29,889 bases of DNA from a bacterium (GCA_029210545.1 JARGFV010000023.1:1-29889), one strand, 5' to 3'. Positions 15,427 to 23,999 are shown, counted from the stretch's first letter. Notes: generated by a model from the letters alone, not told the origin. Translations and numbers: made by a program.

Positions 15427-16245
15427 TCAGGTAATAGTTATCCCGGCATACCCCACGACTTTCTCGTAATCGCCGCTGACTTCCCCGGAGGTGGCGTACC
15501 GGACCAGCCGGGCGCCTGTGGCCCCAAGGGCGATGGCTGCGTGGAGCATGGCTGCTGTGGGGAATATCCCGCACATGGAGATGCGCCGGCTGGCGACGGT
15601 GTCCAGGAGCCCGTCCGGGTCGAGGTCAAGGATCTTCGAGATGGCCTCCGAATCCTTGGCCCGGGCGGATTGATGGGTCTCGTAGTGGGTCATGTCGGAG
15701 CTGGCCACGAGGAGGATCTCGTCAGTTCGGCTGCTGATCACGTCCGCGAGAGCTTTCCCCAAAATACGGCACTCATCCCTGCCGAGCCTTGAAACGGTTA
15801 TGGGAACAAAATCGAGTTCTTCCCCCCTGGCGTACCAGAGGAACGGAAGCTGGACCTCGATGGAATGTTCCCTGAGGTGAGCAAACTGGTCGGGGTTTGC
15901 CAGTTCGCAGCGCTGAAGGATCTGGTCCGCGAGGCCATCGTTCACGGATACATCGCCGAAGGGCATACGCCAACTGCCGCCGGGAAAGACCGAGACGGCA
16001 GGGCCCATCCCCGTGTGGTTGGGACCCAGTATGATAACCGTTCGGGGGATCCTCACGGAGGCGGCTGTCCGGCCCGCCACACCTCCGGAGTAAATGTACC
16101 CCGCGTGAGGCATGATCGCCCCGATAGCCTTTTGGGGCTGTGTTTCAGAGGTGAGGTAACCTGCCACCACCTGCCGGAGCTCTGCTTCCGCAGCCGGGAA
16201 GAACGTGCCGGCAACGGCGGGATCTCTGATCGGTCCTGCAGCCAT
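15427..16245 (-). CDS. amrB: AmmeMemoRadiSam system protein B (Memo-family, DUF52)
   Basis: The Memo family has an extradiol-dioxygenase-like fold; in animals it binds copper, and in prokaryotes it often travels with an AMMECR1 protein and a radical SAM protein. The 272-residue protein has the motifs MPHAGYIYSGG (His47), LGPNHTG (His77), REHSIEVQLPFL (His127), SSDMTHY and MCGIFPT (Cys225), so the residues that line the metal site in Memo are kept. I chose the ATG at 16245 (GGAGGG five bases upstream), one base after the stop of the flavoprotein-like gene; the longer frame to 16323 would overlap that gene. Neither AMMECR1 nor the radical SAM partner is in the window. The true reaction is not known. 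Confidence 0.9.
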   Translation of the reverse strand: MAAGPIRDPAVAGTFFPAAEAELRQVVAGYLTSETQPQKAIGAIMPHAGYIYSGGVAGRTAASVRIPRTVIILGPNHTGMGPAVSVFPGGSWRMPFGDVSVNDGLADQILQRCELANPDQFAHLREHSIEVQLPFLWYARGEELDFVPITVSRLGRDECRILGKALADVISSRTDEILLVASSDMTHYETHQSARAKDSEAISKILDLDPDGLLDTVASRRISMCGIFPTAAMLHAAIALGATGARLVRYATSGEVSGDYEKVVGYAGITIT

Positions 16246-16246
16246 C

Positions 16247-17695
16247 TTATCCCTCCAGACCCATGGCTTTCCGGAGCAGGCCGGCTGTCGAAAGGGCGGC
16301 GAGGGCCTCCCCTTCGATCCCAAGTTCGTTTGGAATGGATTTGATGATCGCTACCCGTCCCCTGTACCTGGCCGCTACGGCCAGGCGGCCGATGATCCCG
16401 GGAGTCCAGGCTGCGATCCCGGTTCCCAGGGGACGGTTGATCGGGAACTCCTGGAAGTTCTCGAGGTCGCTTGATACGTGGTCGAGACCTTCTCCAAGGA
16501 AGGGGATCACCGATTCGAGAGCTGTCAGGAGATCCTCCGTGACTTCGTCGACCGTATCCCGGGTGAGGCCGGCCAGGACGTCGGCCGGAAGGAGAGAGGT
16601 TACGGTAAGAGAGCGCCTGCCGTCAGGCGACATGTTCGATCCGGAAGGACTGAGGGCCAGAAAACAGCATTTCAGGCCAAGGGGGCCTCCGTCATCTTCA
16701 CGCATCATGAGGAGGTTATCCTCCATTCCCAGGGGGACGATCTTTTCCTCTATCCCGAGGTAGAAGCGAACCGGGTGAACGGGCACAGGACCTTTGTCAG
16801 GTCCTGTTTTCCTGTTCTTCCACAGGCCTTCGATGGCGGATGCCAGCCCCTCGGTGGTGGACAAGGCCTTCGTCCGCACCCGGCCTCCGCCGGCGAGGAG
16901 GAGAGTCAGGCTGTCTCTTCCCGACTGCTCTATCCCGGTGACCTTCTCCGGTCCGAGGAGTTCACCGCCGTATTCCCTGAACCTCTGGAGCATGAGGTCC
17001 GTGATCCCTCTCGTACCCAGGGACTCCAGGAACGTTCCTCTCCTGCCCACGCTGTGAATGAGGGAGGTGGAAAGGGGCGGGATGACAGCGGAAAGGGGCT
17101 GGGCTCCCAGCATGTGGTTCTGAAGGGTGAGAAAGGCCATCTCGGGGGTTTCGGGGTCCAATGACCTGAACTGGTCGTTGAGCTTTCGGGCCTGCCATAA
17201 CCCCTTGAGACGGTGGGTAAGCCCCCTCGTGTAGAGCCATCTCTTCTCCAGTTCCTCGATATCATCCAGGCTCTTACGCCAGGTGTCAGCCACCTCATCC
17301 CACTCCCGGTACAGTTGCCGCATCTCCTCCAGTGAGGAGGGGAACTCCCTGGCCAACTCGGCCAGGAACCGGTCCCGATCGGGGTAGACGTTGATCCTGT
17401 GGCGGGGGAGGACCACCTGGTAACTCACATCGTGTTGAGGATACGACTGGTTCACGAGAACTTTGCCGATCCCTATCTCGTCCAGGAACTTCCGCAGGAA
17501 ACCATCACTGTCCAGGCCAAAAAGAGGCCCCGGACGTTTTCTGAAAAGGTATCCGTTTACGGAAACGTCAGCTGGAACATTGTTATCCAGTCCGTCGACG
17601 ATGAGTACTTTTCGTCCCCGTCTGGCCATGAGGGCGGCCAGGGCGAGTTGCGGGAATCGGGTCCCGATAACGGTGAGATGAAAGGATGATGCCAT
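16247..17695 (-). CDS. Amine-oxidase/phytoene-desaturase-like protein with a degenerate FAD-binding motif
   Basis: The 482-residue protein starts like an FAD/NAD(P)-Rossmann protein (FHLTVIGTRFPQLALAALMARRGRKVLIVDG), with the beta-alpha-beta shape and the acid at the end of strand two. The glycine motif that normally reads GxGxxG is GTRFPQ, so two glycines are lost. The end (VAAWTPG to AALSTAG, with GIAAWTPGIIGRLAVAARYRG) resembles the C-terminal FAD/substrate region of the same superfamily. The middle has a helical charged segment (about 115-165). It is in one transcript with purN (10 bp before it) and amrB (1 bp after). I cannot name a substrate. It may have lost flavin binding or use an unusual version of it. 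Confidence 0.7.
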   Translation of the reverse strand: MASSFHLTVIGTRFPQLALAALMARRGRKVLIVDGLDNNVPADVSVNGYLFRKRPGPLFGLDSDGFLRKFLDEIGIGKVLVNQSYPQHDVSYQVVLPRHRINVYPDRDRFLAELAREFPSSLEEMRQLYREWDEVADTWRKSLDDIEELEKRWLYTRGLTHRLKGLWQARKLNDQFRSLDPETPEMAFLTLQNHMLGAQPLSAVIPPLSTSLIHSVGRRGTFLESLGTRGITDLMLQRFREYGGELLGPEKVTGIEQSGRDSLTLLLAGGGRVRTKALSTTEGLASAIEGLWKNRKTGPDKGPVPVHPVRFYLGIEEKIVPLGMEDNLLMMREDDGGPLGLKCCFLALSPSGSNMSPDGRRSLTVTSLLPADVLAGLTRDTVDEVTEDLLTALESVIPFLGEGLDHVSSDLENFQEFPINRPLGTGIAAWTPGIIGRLAVAARYRGRVAIIKSIPNELGIEGEALAALSTAGLLRKAMGLEG

Positions 17696-17705
17696 GATCG
17701 CCGCT

Positions 17706-18329
17706 TCAGGCTTCGACGGAACCTGCGCCGAGGATCCTGACCTTTCGGCCTTCGATAAGGAGCCTGCCCTCGGACCAGAGCCGGAGCGATTCGGGGTAGA
17801 TGCGATGCTCCTCGATCAGGATGCGGGCGGACAGGTCCCCTACGGTATCGTCAGGAAGTATGGGGACGACGGCCTGCAGAATGATGGGTCCGGTGTCCGT
17901 TCCCTCGTCAACGAAGTGTGTCGTACAGCCCGAGAACCGCACGCCGTAATCGAGGGCCTGTTTCTGGCCGTGAGTCCCGGGGAAGGAGGGAAGGAGAGCG
18001 GGGTGAATGTTCATGATCCGGTGATGGTAGTGGTTGACGAAGCGGGGGGTCAGGACACGCATGAACCCCGCCAGGACGACCAGTTCAACTCCGTGCCCGT
18101 CGATGATCTCGATGAGCCTCGATTCAAAAGCCTCCCGGTCGGGGAATTCGCCATGTTTGACCACGACGGTGGGGATCCCGTGCCTGGCGGCCCGTTCCAG
18201 ACCATACACGCCTTCCTTGTTACTGAGAACGAGAGCGATCTCGACCTTGACGCGACCGGTTTCGACGGAATCGATGATGGACTGAAGGTTGGTCCCGCCA
18301 CCGGAGACGAGGACCGCGATCTTTTTCAT
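17706..18329 (-). CDS. purN: Phosphoribosylglycinamide formyltransferase (PurN)
   Basis: PurN transfers a formyl group from 10-formyltetrahydrofolate to GAR, the third step of de novo purine synthesis. The 207-residue protein has SGGGTNLQ for phosphate binding, LAGFMRVL, the catalytic set Asn107-Ile-His109 in NIHPALLPSFPG, and Asp145 in the HFVDEGTDTGPII loop, matching Asn106, His108 and Asp144 of the E. coli enzyme. AAGGAG lies six bases before the ATG. It follows purM by 155 bp, and both point the same way, the classical purMN order. Confidence 0.97.
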   Translation of the reverse strand: MKKIAVLVSGGGTNLQSIIDSVETGRVKVEIALVLSNKEGVYGLERAARHGIPTVVVKHGEFPDREAFESRLIEIIDGHGVELVVLAGFMRVLTPRFVNHYHHRIMNIHPALLPSFPGTHGQKQALDYGVRFSGCTTHFVDEGTDTGPIILQAVVPILPDDTVGDLSARILIEEHRIYPESLRLWSEGRLLIEGRKVRILGAGSVEA

Positions 18330-18484
18330 GAAAGCTCCTTACGCAGCTTTGGTCGTCGCTTTAGTGCGAAGATCAAAGAGCGAAGCTCGAAGAAAAGGTC
18401 ACAAGTAAGATAATCTTCGTTCATTGCCTGCCCTGAGCCTGGTCGAAGGGTGCTTCGCGCCCAGGTCAAACCTGATGACTGGCA
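18330..18484. repeat. Spacer between purM and purN with a CCTGAGC..GTCGAAGGG repeat fragment
   Basis: 18428-18463 contains CCCTGAGCCTGGTCGAAGGG followed by a small GCGCCC stem. This is a version of a short repeat found between genes in many bacteria. No terminator with a T-run is seen, so purM and purN may still be cotranscribed. Confidence 0.4.
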
Positions 18485-19522
18485 TCAGAGGAAAATCACT
18501 TTATCTTCTTCTTCAGAACGAATCTCTACAGATCCGATACGATACACTTTCTCCCCACGATCCAGCAAGACAGCAGCTATTTTATCAGCTTTGTCAGGTG
18601 AGACGATAACCAGCATTCCGAGGCCCATGTTGAAGGTGGCGTACATCTCATCCTCGGGAACGTTACCAAGTCTCGATATCAGGTCGAAGATGGGGGGACC
18701 CGGCCAACTGCCCTTCCTGATAATGGCCTTGAGGTTGCCGGGCACGACGCGAGGGATGTTCCCTCCGAACCCTCCGCCCGTGATGTGGACCATCCCGTGA
18801 ACCTCACCGCCGGCTATGACGGGGAGCAGGGAAGGCGCGTAGGAACGGTGGGGTTCCAGGAGCTCGTCGCCGAGAGGACGGCCGAGATCGGGGTGGATCC
18901 CGTTCAGGGGCAGGGCGGCCATCTCCAGGAGGACCTTGCGGGCCAGGGAGTAACCGTTGGTGTGAAGGCCCGAAGAGGCCAGGCCGAGGATCGTGTCACC
19001 GTGACCGATGGCATCACCCGTGATGATCTCGCCGCGGCCCACGACCCCGATGATGGTACCGGCGAGGTCATATTCACCCTGGTCGTAAAATCCCGGCATT
19101 TCAGCTGTTTCGCCCCCGAGGAGTGCGCATCCGCTGGCACGGCAGGCTGCACAGATCCCTTGTACAACCTTTTCCACAACGCCCGGTACCAGATGGCCGG
19201 TGGCCAGGTAATCCAGAAAAAAGAGGGGACGGGCGCCCTGGACCAGGATGTCGTTGATGCAGTGGTTGACGATATCCTGCCCGACTGTTTCGTGGCGGTC
19301 CATGAGAAATGCCACCTTGAGCTTGGTTCCCACGCCATCGATGCTGGAAACCAGGACGGCGTCGGGGGGGAACTGACTGGTGGAGAAGAGACCCCCGAAC
19401 CCACCGATGCCGCCCAGGACCTCTGGCCCATGGGTCTTTTTGACAAGGCTGCCGATCCTTTTCTTGGCCTCGTTGGCTGAAGAAATATCGACTCCGGCAT
19501 CGGAATATCTGGTTTCCTTCAT
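18485..19522 (-). CDS. purM: Phosphoribosylformylglycinamidine cyclo-ligase (PurM)
   Basis: PurM closes the imidazole ring of AIR with ATP, in the cytosol. From the ATG at 19522 the protein has 345 residues, the same as E. coli PurM, and begins YSDAGVDISSANEAK, the family start. Other signatures are GGFGGLF, SSIDGVGTKLKVA, VNDILVQGA-like HCINDILVQGARPLFFLDYLA, GGETAEMPGFY and the late HITGGGFGGNIPR. A longer GTG frame to 19558 adds 12 residues outside the family and has no better ribosome site. It heads the minus-strand run purM-purN-flavoprotein-amrB-gltX. Confidence 0.97.
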   Translation of the reverse strand: MKETRYSDAGVDISSANEAKKRIGSLVKKTHGPEVLGGIGGFGGLFSTSQFPPDAVLVSSIDGVGTKLKVAFLMDRHETVGQDIVNHCINDILVQGARPLFFLDYLATGHLVPGVVEKVVQGICAACRASGCALLGGETAEMPGFYDQGEYDLAGTIIGVVGRGEIITGDAIGHGDTILGLASSGLHTNGYSLARKVLLEMAALPLNGIHPDLGRPLGDELLEPHRSYAPSLLPVIAGGEVHGMVHITGGGFGGNIPRVVPGNLKAIIRKGSWPGPPIFDLISRLGNVPEDEMYATFNMGLGMLVIVSPDKADKIAAVLLDRGEKVYRIGSVEIRSEEEDKVIFL

Positions 19523-19690
19523 GGTCGGGATTCTCTCGAAAGGCAATGGGCCGGACACTTGATACCCGGCCAGCTGCGTGTCAATGTTTATCGACTCGCT
19601 GCTGTTAAGTATGTCGGAAACCTCTGATCGCCTTGGTACGTTAAGATACCGAATTACAGCGGGAAAATACTATAAAAACAGTTGATGACT

Positions 19691-19722
19691 TCGCAAAAAG
19701 TCCCGGATTGGACTTTTTGCGA
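19691..19722. repeat. Family A hairpin, single unit
   Basis: TCGCAAAAAGTCC (19691-19703) pairs perfectly with 19710-19722 across a 6-nt loop. The same arms are the first unit of the array at 3564-3714. It lies upstream of purM. Confidence 0.8.
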
Positions 19723-19782
19723 CCCTGTCACAGTTCAAATGCTCCGGGATTTTGCACGACAATTCACGATCGCAGTGTACGA

Positions 19783-19837
19783 TTTTCCGACAAACGATAT
19801 CTAGGAGCCTGGCAGATGTTCTCTGACGGGCTCCTAG
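19783..19837. repeat. Family B hairpin, second copy
   Basis: CTAGGAGCC (19801-19809) pairs with 19829-19837 after a TTTTCCGACAAACGATAT lead. It matches 3975-4028 in lead, stem and spacing. The remaining part of 19523-19956 shows no gene. Confidence 0.7.
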
Positions 19838-19956
19838 TTTCCGCCAAGGTAAAACAATTCCGGGGGCCTGTCAAACACCCAAAATCGCGAAAATAAGATC
19901 AATCGCGATTTGGGGGGGACGAAGCGCTTCCTTTGTCGGACGGTCGGTTGAAATAT

Positions 19957-19984
19957 TTGACAAAAATGGCAGATATGATATAAG
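19957..19984 (+). promoter_or_regulatory. Candidate strong sigma70 promoter for the cinA-like gene
   Basis: TTGACA (19957-19962, perfect -35) and TATAAG (19979-19984, five of six) are 16 bp apart in an AT-rich stretch. Transcription would start near 19991, inside the heptamer repeat. Confidence 0.65.
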
Positions 19985-19987
19985 TGC

Positions 19988-20036
19988 TAGTGAGTAGTGA
20001 GTAGTGAGTAGTGAGTAGTGAGTAGTGAGTAGAGAG
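19988..20036 (+). repeat. Heptamer tandem repeat (TAGTGAG), six perfect units plus one variant
   Basis: Six head-to-tail TAGTGAG units run from 19988 to 20029, then TAGAGAG. They lie between the promoter and the start codon, so they would be at the 5' end of the mRNA. The long reading frame through them on the other strand is a repeat artefact. Confidence 0.9.
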
Positions 20037-20086
20037 AAGGGATGATCGCTCTTCCCTCCTCCCCATGATACGAATTGGAGTTTCAC

Positions 20087-20803
20087 TTGACTATGACTAT
20101 TTCACGCGTAGCGCTGGCGGTTATCGGTGACGAGGTTCTGCTGGGCGAGGTCGCCGACCTGAATATCCACCTGGTGAGCCGGGAGATCTTCCGGGCAGGC
20201 GCCGAACTGGGTTACGTCTGCGTCCTGCCCGACGACGTGCGGTTCCTCGTGGAGCACCTTGGCTGGATGCGGGAGCGGTACGATTGGGTTATCACCACGG
20301 GCGGCATCGGGGCCACCCATGATGACCTCACAAAACAGGTCGTGTCCCGCATCATGGGTGTTCCCCTCGTGGTTGCGCCCGAGGCCGTCGATGCCCTCGA
20401 AGCGCGGCTGGGATCGCCCCTTTCGGCCAGGCTGCTGGAACTGGCCATGGTTCCGGAAGGAGCGGAGCTCATCACCAACGAATTGACGGCCGCTCCCGGG
20501 TTTGTCATCGGGAACCTCATCGTTCTGCCGGGAATCCCGAAGCTTGTGGAATCGATGCTCGGAATGATAAAAGGAAAATTCAAGGGATCAGAGTTCTTTA
20601 CGAAAACCGTTTTGACGCCCTTGAGGGAATCGGAGATCGCCAGCCATCTTGAAGAGGTCCAGGCAAGGTTCCCTTCGGTCAAGGTCGGCTCCTACCCGAG
20701 GATAGAACCCGGGGGACACCGGGTCAGGGTCGTGCTTCGAAGCAGGGATCCGGAATCCCTCGGAGAGGCGGAGGCTCTGCTTGTTGAAAGGATCGGTCAA
20801 TGA
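20087..20803 (+). CDS. CinA-N/MoaB-type molybdopterin-binding domain protein
   Basis: The 238-residue protein is a single MoCF-binding domain as found at the N terminus of CinA and in MoaB/MogA. It shows VIGDEVLLGEVADLN near the start and the family signature TTGGIGATHDDLTKQ near residue 85, followed by LPGIPKL. It lacks the C-terminal nicotinamide-nucleotide deamidase domain of full CinA. Proteins of this short type are often called competence/damage-inducible protein A, but their reaction is not established. The TTG at 20087 is six bases after GGAG; the ATG at 20093 (12 bases after) is the alternative. Its stop overlaps the ATG of the next gene by four bases. A strong promoter and a heptamer repeat lie upstream. 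Confidence 0.88.
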   Translation: MTMTISRVALAVIGDEVLLGEVADLNIHLVSREIFRAGAELGYVCVLPDDVRFLVEHLGWMRERYDWVITTGGIGATHDDLTKQVVSRIMGVPLVVAPEAVDALEARLGSPLSARLLELAMVPEGAELITNELTAAPGFVIGNLIVLPGIPKLVESMLGMIKGKFKGSEFFTKTVLTPLRESEIASHLEEVQARFPSVKVGSYPRIEPGGHRVRVVLRSRDPESLGEAEALLVERIGQ

Positions 20804-21780
20804 TCGGCCCCATTACGTCCGACATCAGGTTATTTGAACGATATCGGCCCCGGGCCGCCGGGATCATGCTGGTTCTTGCCGTGGCCATTTTCGGCTCCGG
20901 CTGCACCTTTATGGAAAACCTCCGGAAAGGGCCCGCTCCGGCCGGCGAGGCCCAGGAAATCGTCGGCCGCCGTGCCCGGGAACTTTCCGTTATCGGGGAA
21001 AAGGCCGGCAGGACGGCCCCGGAAGAACTCGGAGCCGCCCGGGTTGTGCTCGACGAGATGTCCTATTTCGGGGGACAGGGGAACAGTGGGGAGGTCTCGA
21101 GGCTGGATGAGAAGATGACCGGGATCCTCGATTCGATAAAGGCCAAGACTCCAGGATCCGGCGGCAACGGGGCTGTGGATCAACTGGCGAAACTCCGGCG
21201 GGAAAACAGCCGCCTCCAGCTCCAGGTAAAGGAACTCGAGGACAAGATCAAGGCCCGGGAACTTTCAGCCGGAATAGAGCGTGGCACACTCACCAGGCGT
21301 CTCGAGATCGTCCAGGCGGCACGTGATGAGGCCGTTGCCGAGGTGGTTCGTATCAGGGCCCGGATCCAGGGGATGGCCTCCAGGTCCGAAGCGTCGGCCA
21401 TGTTCGCCGAGGCCAGGGTTCTCATCGACAGAATGGTGGAAGAGGCCTACCGGGAACAGGCGTTAGAGGATGTGGAACTGGCAGAGCATTACCTGCGTTC
21501 GGGCAAGGAGGCTCTCGACCAGGATAACCCGGCAGGGGCGGCCTACCTGTTCGACCGTGTCTCGGAGCTTTACACCACGATGATGAAATCGGATCCCAGG
21601 CAGATGACGGTGAAGGTCAGGAACGCCGCTTTGAGGAAGTCCCCTTCCGACTCTTCCCAGAGCCTTGGCTACCTTTCCCAGGGCGATTACGCGAGGGGTC
21701 AGGAGAAGAAGGGGGGATGGATCCGGGTCGAGAGTCCTTCCGGTCTCGAGGGCTGGATCCTCCGGGAACAGGTCCAGTAA
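20800..21780 (+). CDS. Lipoprotein with coiled coil and C-terminal SH3-like domain
   Basis: The 326-residue protein has a hydrophobic segment (about 20-33) ending in GSGC with Cys35 as the likely lipid-bearing residue, though Gly at -3 is unusual for a lipobox. Then come a helical part, a strong coiled coil with many charged heptads (about 125-195), a tetratricopeptide-like helical stretch, and a bacterial SH3 domain in the last ~58 residues (TVKVRNAALRKSPS to LEGWILREQVQ). SH3b domains of this kind usually bind cell-wall peptides, so a periplasmic envelope role is likely. It overlaps the cinA-like gene by ATGA and is translated with it. Its last 164 bp overlap the end of the convergent cyclase gene. 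Confidence 0.82.
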   Translation: MIGPITSDIRLFERYRPRAAGIMLVLAVAIFGSGCTFMENLRKGPAPAGEAQEIVGRRARELSVIGEKAGRTAPEELGAARVVLDEMSYFGGQGNSGEVSRLDEKMTGILDSIKAKTPGSGGNGAVDQLAKLRRENSRLQLQVKELEDKIKARELSAGIERGTLTRRLEIVQAARDEAVAEVVRIRARIQGMASRSEASAMFAEARVLIDRMVEEAYREQALEDVELAEHYLRSGKEALDQDNPAGAAYLFDRVSELYTTMMKSDPRQMTVKVRNAALRKSPSDSSQSLGYLSQGDYARGQEKKGGWIRVESPSGLEGWILREQVQ

Positions 21781-23437
21781 ACGACTCGACGCGGTTGCGT
21801 CCAGCTTCCTTGGCAATATACATGGCTGTGTCGGCGGCCTCCACGATCTCCTCGAAAGATGAACCGTCTTCGGGGGCGGTGGCAAGCCCGACGCTGATGG
21901 TGATCCTGGTCTCTTTCCCCTTGAGCATGAAAACGTTTTTTTCAACGGCCTCACGGATCTTCTCGGCGATCAACGCACCGCCCCTCCCCTCGGTGTGGCT
22001 CAGGCAGACGATCCACTCCTCCCCTCCGAAACGGGCGACAACGTCTGTCTTTCGAACGCTGCTGACCAGAAGGTTAGCCAGCCGCCTGAGAGCTTCATCC
22101 CCGGCGATATGGCCGTAGGTGTCGTTGTAACTCTTGAACCTGTCCAGGTCGATCATGAGTACGGTCAGGGGCTGGCCGGTCCTGACCGACAGCTCCAGCT
22201 CCCGCGGCAGATAATCCTCTATGTAGCGCCTGTTGTAGCGGCCGGTGAGGGGGTCGGTAATGGTCATGACCCGCATCTGCTCGCTGTTGGCGCGGATCTC
22301 TTCCAGGCTTTCCTGGAGGCTCATGGACATGCTGTTGAAGGTCTGAATGAACTCTCCCAGTTCACCACCCGCCCTGGCACTGACCTCCAGCCCCGGTTTG
22401 CCGGACCTTATCTGGCGCGAGACCCGACTGAGTTCCTCGAGGGGCAGGACGATGGTCCTGGCAACGAGCAGGGCGGGGACGAGGAAAATACCCGCGAGGA
22501 TGAGGGCCATGAGAAACACCTGAGCCCTGAATATGAGCAGCGGTTTCATGGCTTCGTCGTAGGAGGTCTCCAGAATGACGCCCCAGGGGAACTCGTCGAT
22601 GTCGCTCCATGTGGCAATGACCTTCCGGCCGAGGACCCCCATGTAGACGGCCTGACTTTCCCTGCCGTCGATAAGGTCGCGCGTGCCTTTCGGTGCGTAG
22701 CCGTCATCCCCGACCTCAATGTTGGCGGCCTTTATCTTTCCGCTCCCGTCCAGGAGGTAAAGGGCCGCGTCCGGCTGGGACAGGGCGTTCACAGCTGACT
22801 GGAGCACCTCTCCCCTTACGATCGCCGCGAAGATGGTGGTACTGATGCCGCCGCCGTAACTCATGCGCTGCAGGATCATGATCCTGGGAGGGCCATCCCC
22901 GCTCAGCTCAACGAAGACCGATTGGAACCCTTTCAGCTCGGGCAGGGGGTCGGTGGGGATCATTTCCCCCTCATTGACCCGTGAGGCAAAAACGGTTCCG
23001 TCCGAATTGATGATGGCGAATCCGGAAAAGTCGTCCGTGTCCTCGAGAAGGTAAGTGAGGTAGCGGTCGATGTTGTTCATCGATTTTTCGTGCGTGTCTT
23101 TTCCCGCGCTGTTCTGAACGTTTCGAACTTCATCGTTGAGGAGAAAGGACGAGGAATAGGCGCGGACATCCTGTTCGAGGCGCCTGAGCTTGTCGCTCAC
23201 CTGCCGCGCCGCGTCGACGGTCCTGTTATTGATCTCCGTATGAACCTGGTGTATCAGGGTGTCCCCGATCCGGCCGCTGGCGAACCATCCTTCGAGGAAG
23301 GAGGGGACAAGGACACTGAGGATGACGATTCCCATAAGCTGAAAACGCAGGGTCTGGACCCGCTCCAGGATCAACCGCCACCATTTGCCCGCCAGCCTTG
23401 AAACGGTGCCGGACGGTTTTGGGAAAGGCGTTTTCAT
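21617..23437 (-). CDS. Membrane-bound diguanylate cyclase (Cache-HAMP-GGDEF)
   Basis: The 606-residue protein makes cyclic-di-GMP. It has a transmembrane helix (about 33-52), a periplasmic Cache-like sensor (55-300), a second helix (about 305-328), HAMP (327-380) and a GGDEF domain (390-553). The active motif reads GGEEW (471-475), with the metal aspartate in MIDLDRF (Asp430) and an RKTD inhibitory site (462-465) at the correct five-residue distance, so product feedback is expected. After the domain an extra tail of about 54 residues, rich in Ser, Pro, Arg and Lys, is encoded antisense to the SH3 domain of the neighbouring gene. No good ribosome site is seen at the ATG 23437. Confidence 0.92.
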   Translation of the reverse strand: MKTPFPKPSGTVSRLAGKWWRLILERVQTLRFQLMGIVILSVLVPSFLEGWFASGRIGDTLIHQVHTEINNRTVDAARQVSDKLRRLEQDVRAYSSSFLLNDEVRNVQNSAGKDTHEKSMNNIDRYLTYLLEDTDDFSGFAIINSDGTVFASRVNEGEMIPTDPLPELKGFQSVFVELSGDGPPRIMILQRMSYGGGISTTIFAAIVRGEVLQSAVNALSQPDAALYLLDGSGKIKAANIEVGDDGYAPKGTRDLIDGRESQAVYMGVLGRKVIATWSDIDEFPWGVILETSYDEAMKPLLIFRAQVFLMALILAGIFLVPALLVARTIVLPLEELSRVSRQIRSGKPGLEVSARAGGELGEFIQTFNSMSMSLQESLEEIRANSEQMRVMTITDPLTGRYNRRYIEDYLPRELELSVRTGQPLTVLMIDLDRFKSYNDTYGHIAGDEALRRLANLLVSSVRKTDVVARFGGEEWIVCLSHTEGRGGALIAEKIREAVEKNVFMLKGKETRITISVGLATAPEDGSSFEEIVEAADTAMYIAKEAGRNRVESFTGPVPGGSSPRDRKDSRPGSIPPSSPDPSRNRPGKGSQGSGKSRKGTSSKRRS

Positions 23438-23624
23438 GAAACCAACATAACCGAATCGGCGGGAGCCTGCAATAGCGCGGAATATTCGACCATCGGAAAA
23501 AATATCAATGACGATTGTGGGGAATTCTTCCGTCCCCGGAGTATTTGTGCTATAAGTTCACAAGGCTGATTTCCAGGCAGGCGGGGAGGGTCCGCCGCAC
23601 CAGGGTAACACAACGGAGGCAGGT

Positions 23625-23999
23625 ATGAGCTCAGACAGGAAGACAGTTCTCGTGGTTGAGGACAAGGCATCCCTGACGCAGATGCTCCAGTTCCTTTTCC
23701 TTTCCAAGGGTCTGAATGTCCAGATCGCCTTCAACGGCAAGGAAGCCCTGGAAAAGGTGGGCGGCATTGCACCGGACCTCATTCTCCTGGATATCATGAT
23801 GCCCAAGATGGACGGTTTCCAGGTGCTTGAAAAGCTCAAGGAAAACCCGGAAACTGAAATGATCCCGGTCATCATGCTCACGGCCCGCAGGTCCAGGGAG
23901 GACATGCAAAAGGCGAGAAACCTCGGGGCCGTGGAGTACATCACGAAACCTTTCAAGGCGGTGGAGGTCGTGGACAAGGTTCTGCGGCACATTCTCTAG
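23625..23999 (+). CDS. Single-domain response regulator (CheY-like)
   Basis: A 124-residue receiver domain without an output domain. The acidic pocket Glu12-Asp13, phosphorylation site Asp56 (LLDIMMP), Thr86 (MLTA) and Lys108 (TKPF) are all present, so it should be phosphorylated normally. GGAGG precedes the ATG by five bases. The sensor kinase gene follows in the same direction, which makes it the likely partner. Without an output domain it must act by protein contact or as a phosphate relay. Confidence 0.95.
   Translation: MSSDRKTVLVVEDKASLTQMLQFLFLSKGLNVQIAFNGKEALEKVGGIAPDLILLDIMMPKMDGFQVLEKLKENPETEMIPVIMLTARRSREDMQKARNLGAVEYITKPFKAVEVVDKVLRHIL

Noticed and set aside
19988-20036. Possible CRISPR-like array
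   Set aside because: The units are 7 bp and directly adjacent, with no spacers and no cas genes.
19871-20086. 71-aa minus-strand frame with SLLTTHYSLLTTHY repeats
   Set aside because: It is the translation of the TAGTGAG tandem repeat.
23520-23560. Promoter with TATAAG before the response regulator gene
   Set aside because: The -10-like box is present, but no acceptable -35 box stands at the right distance.
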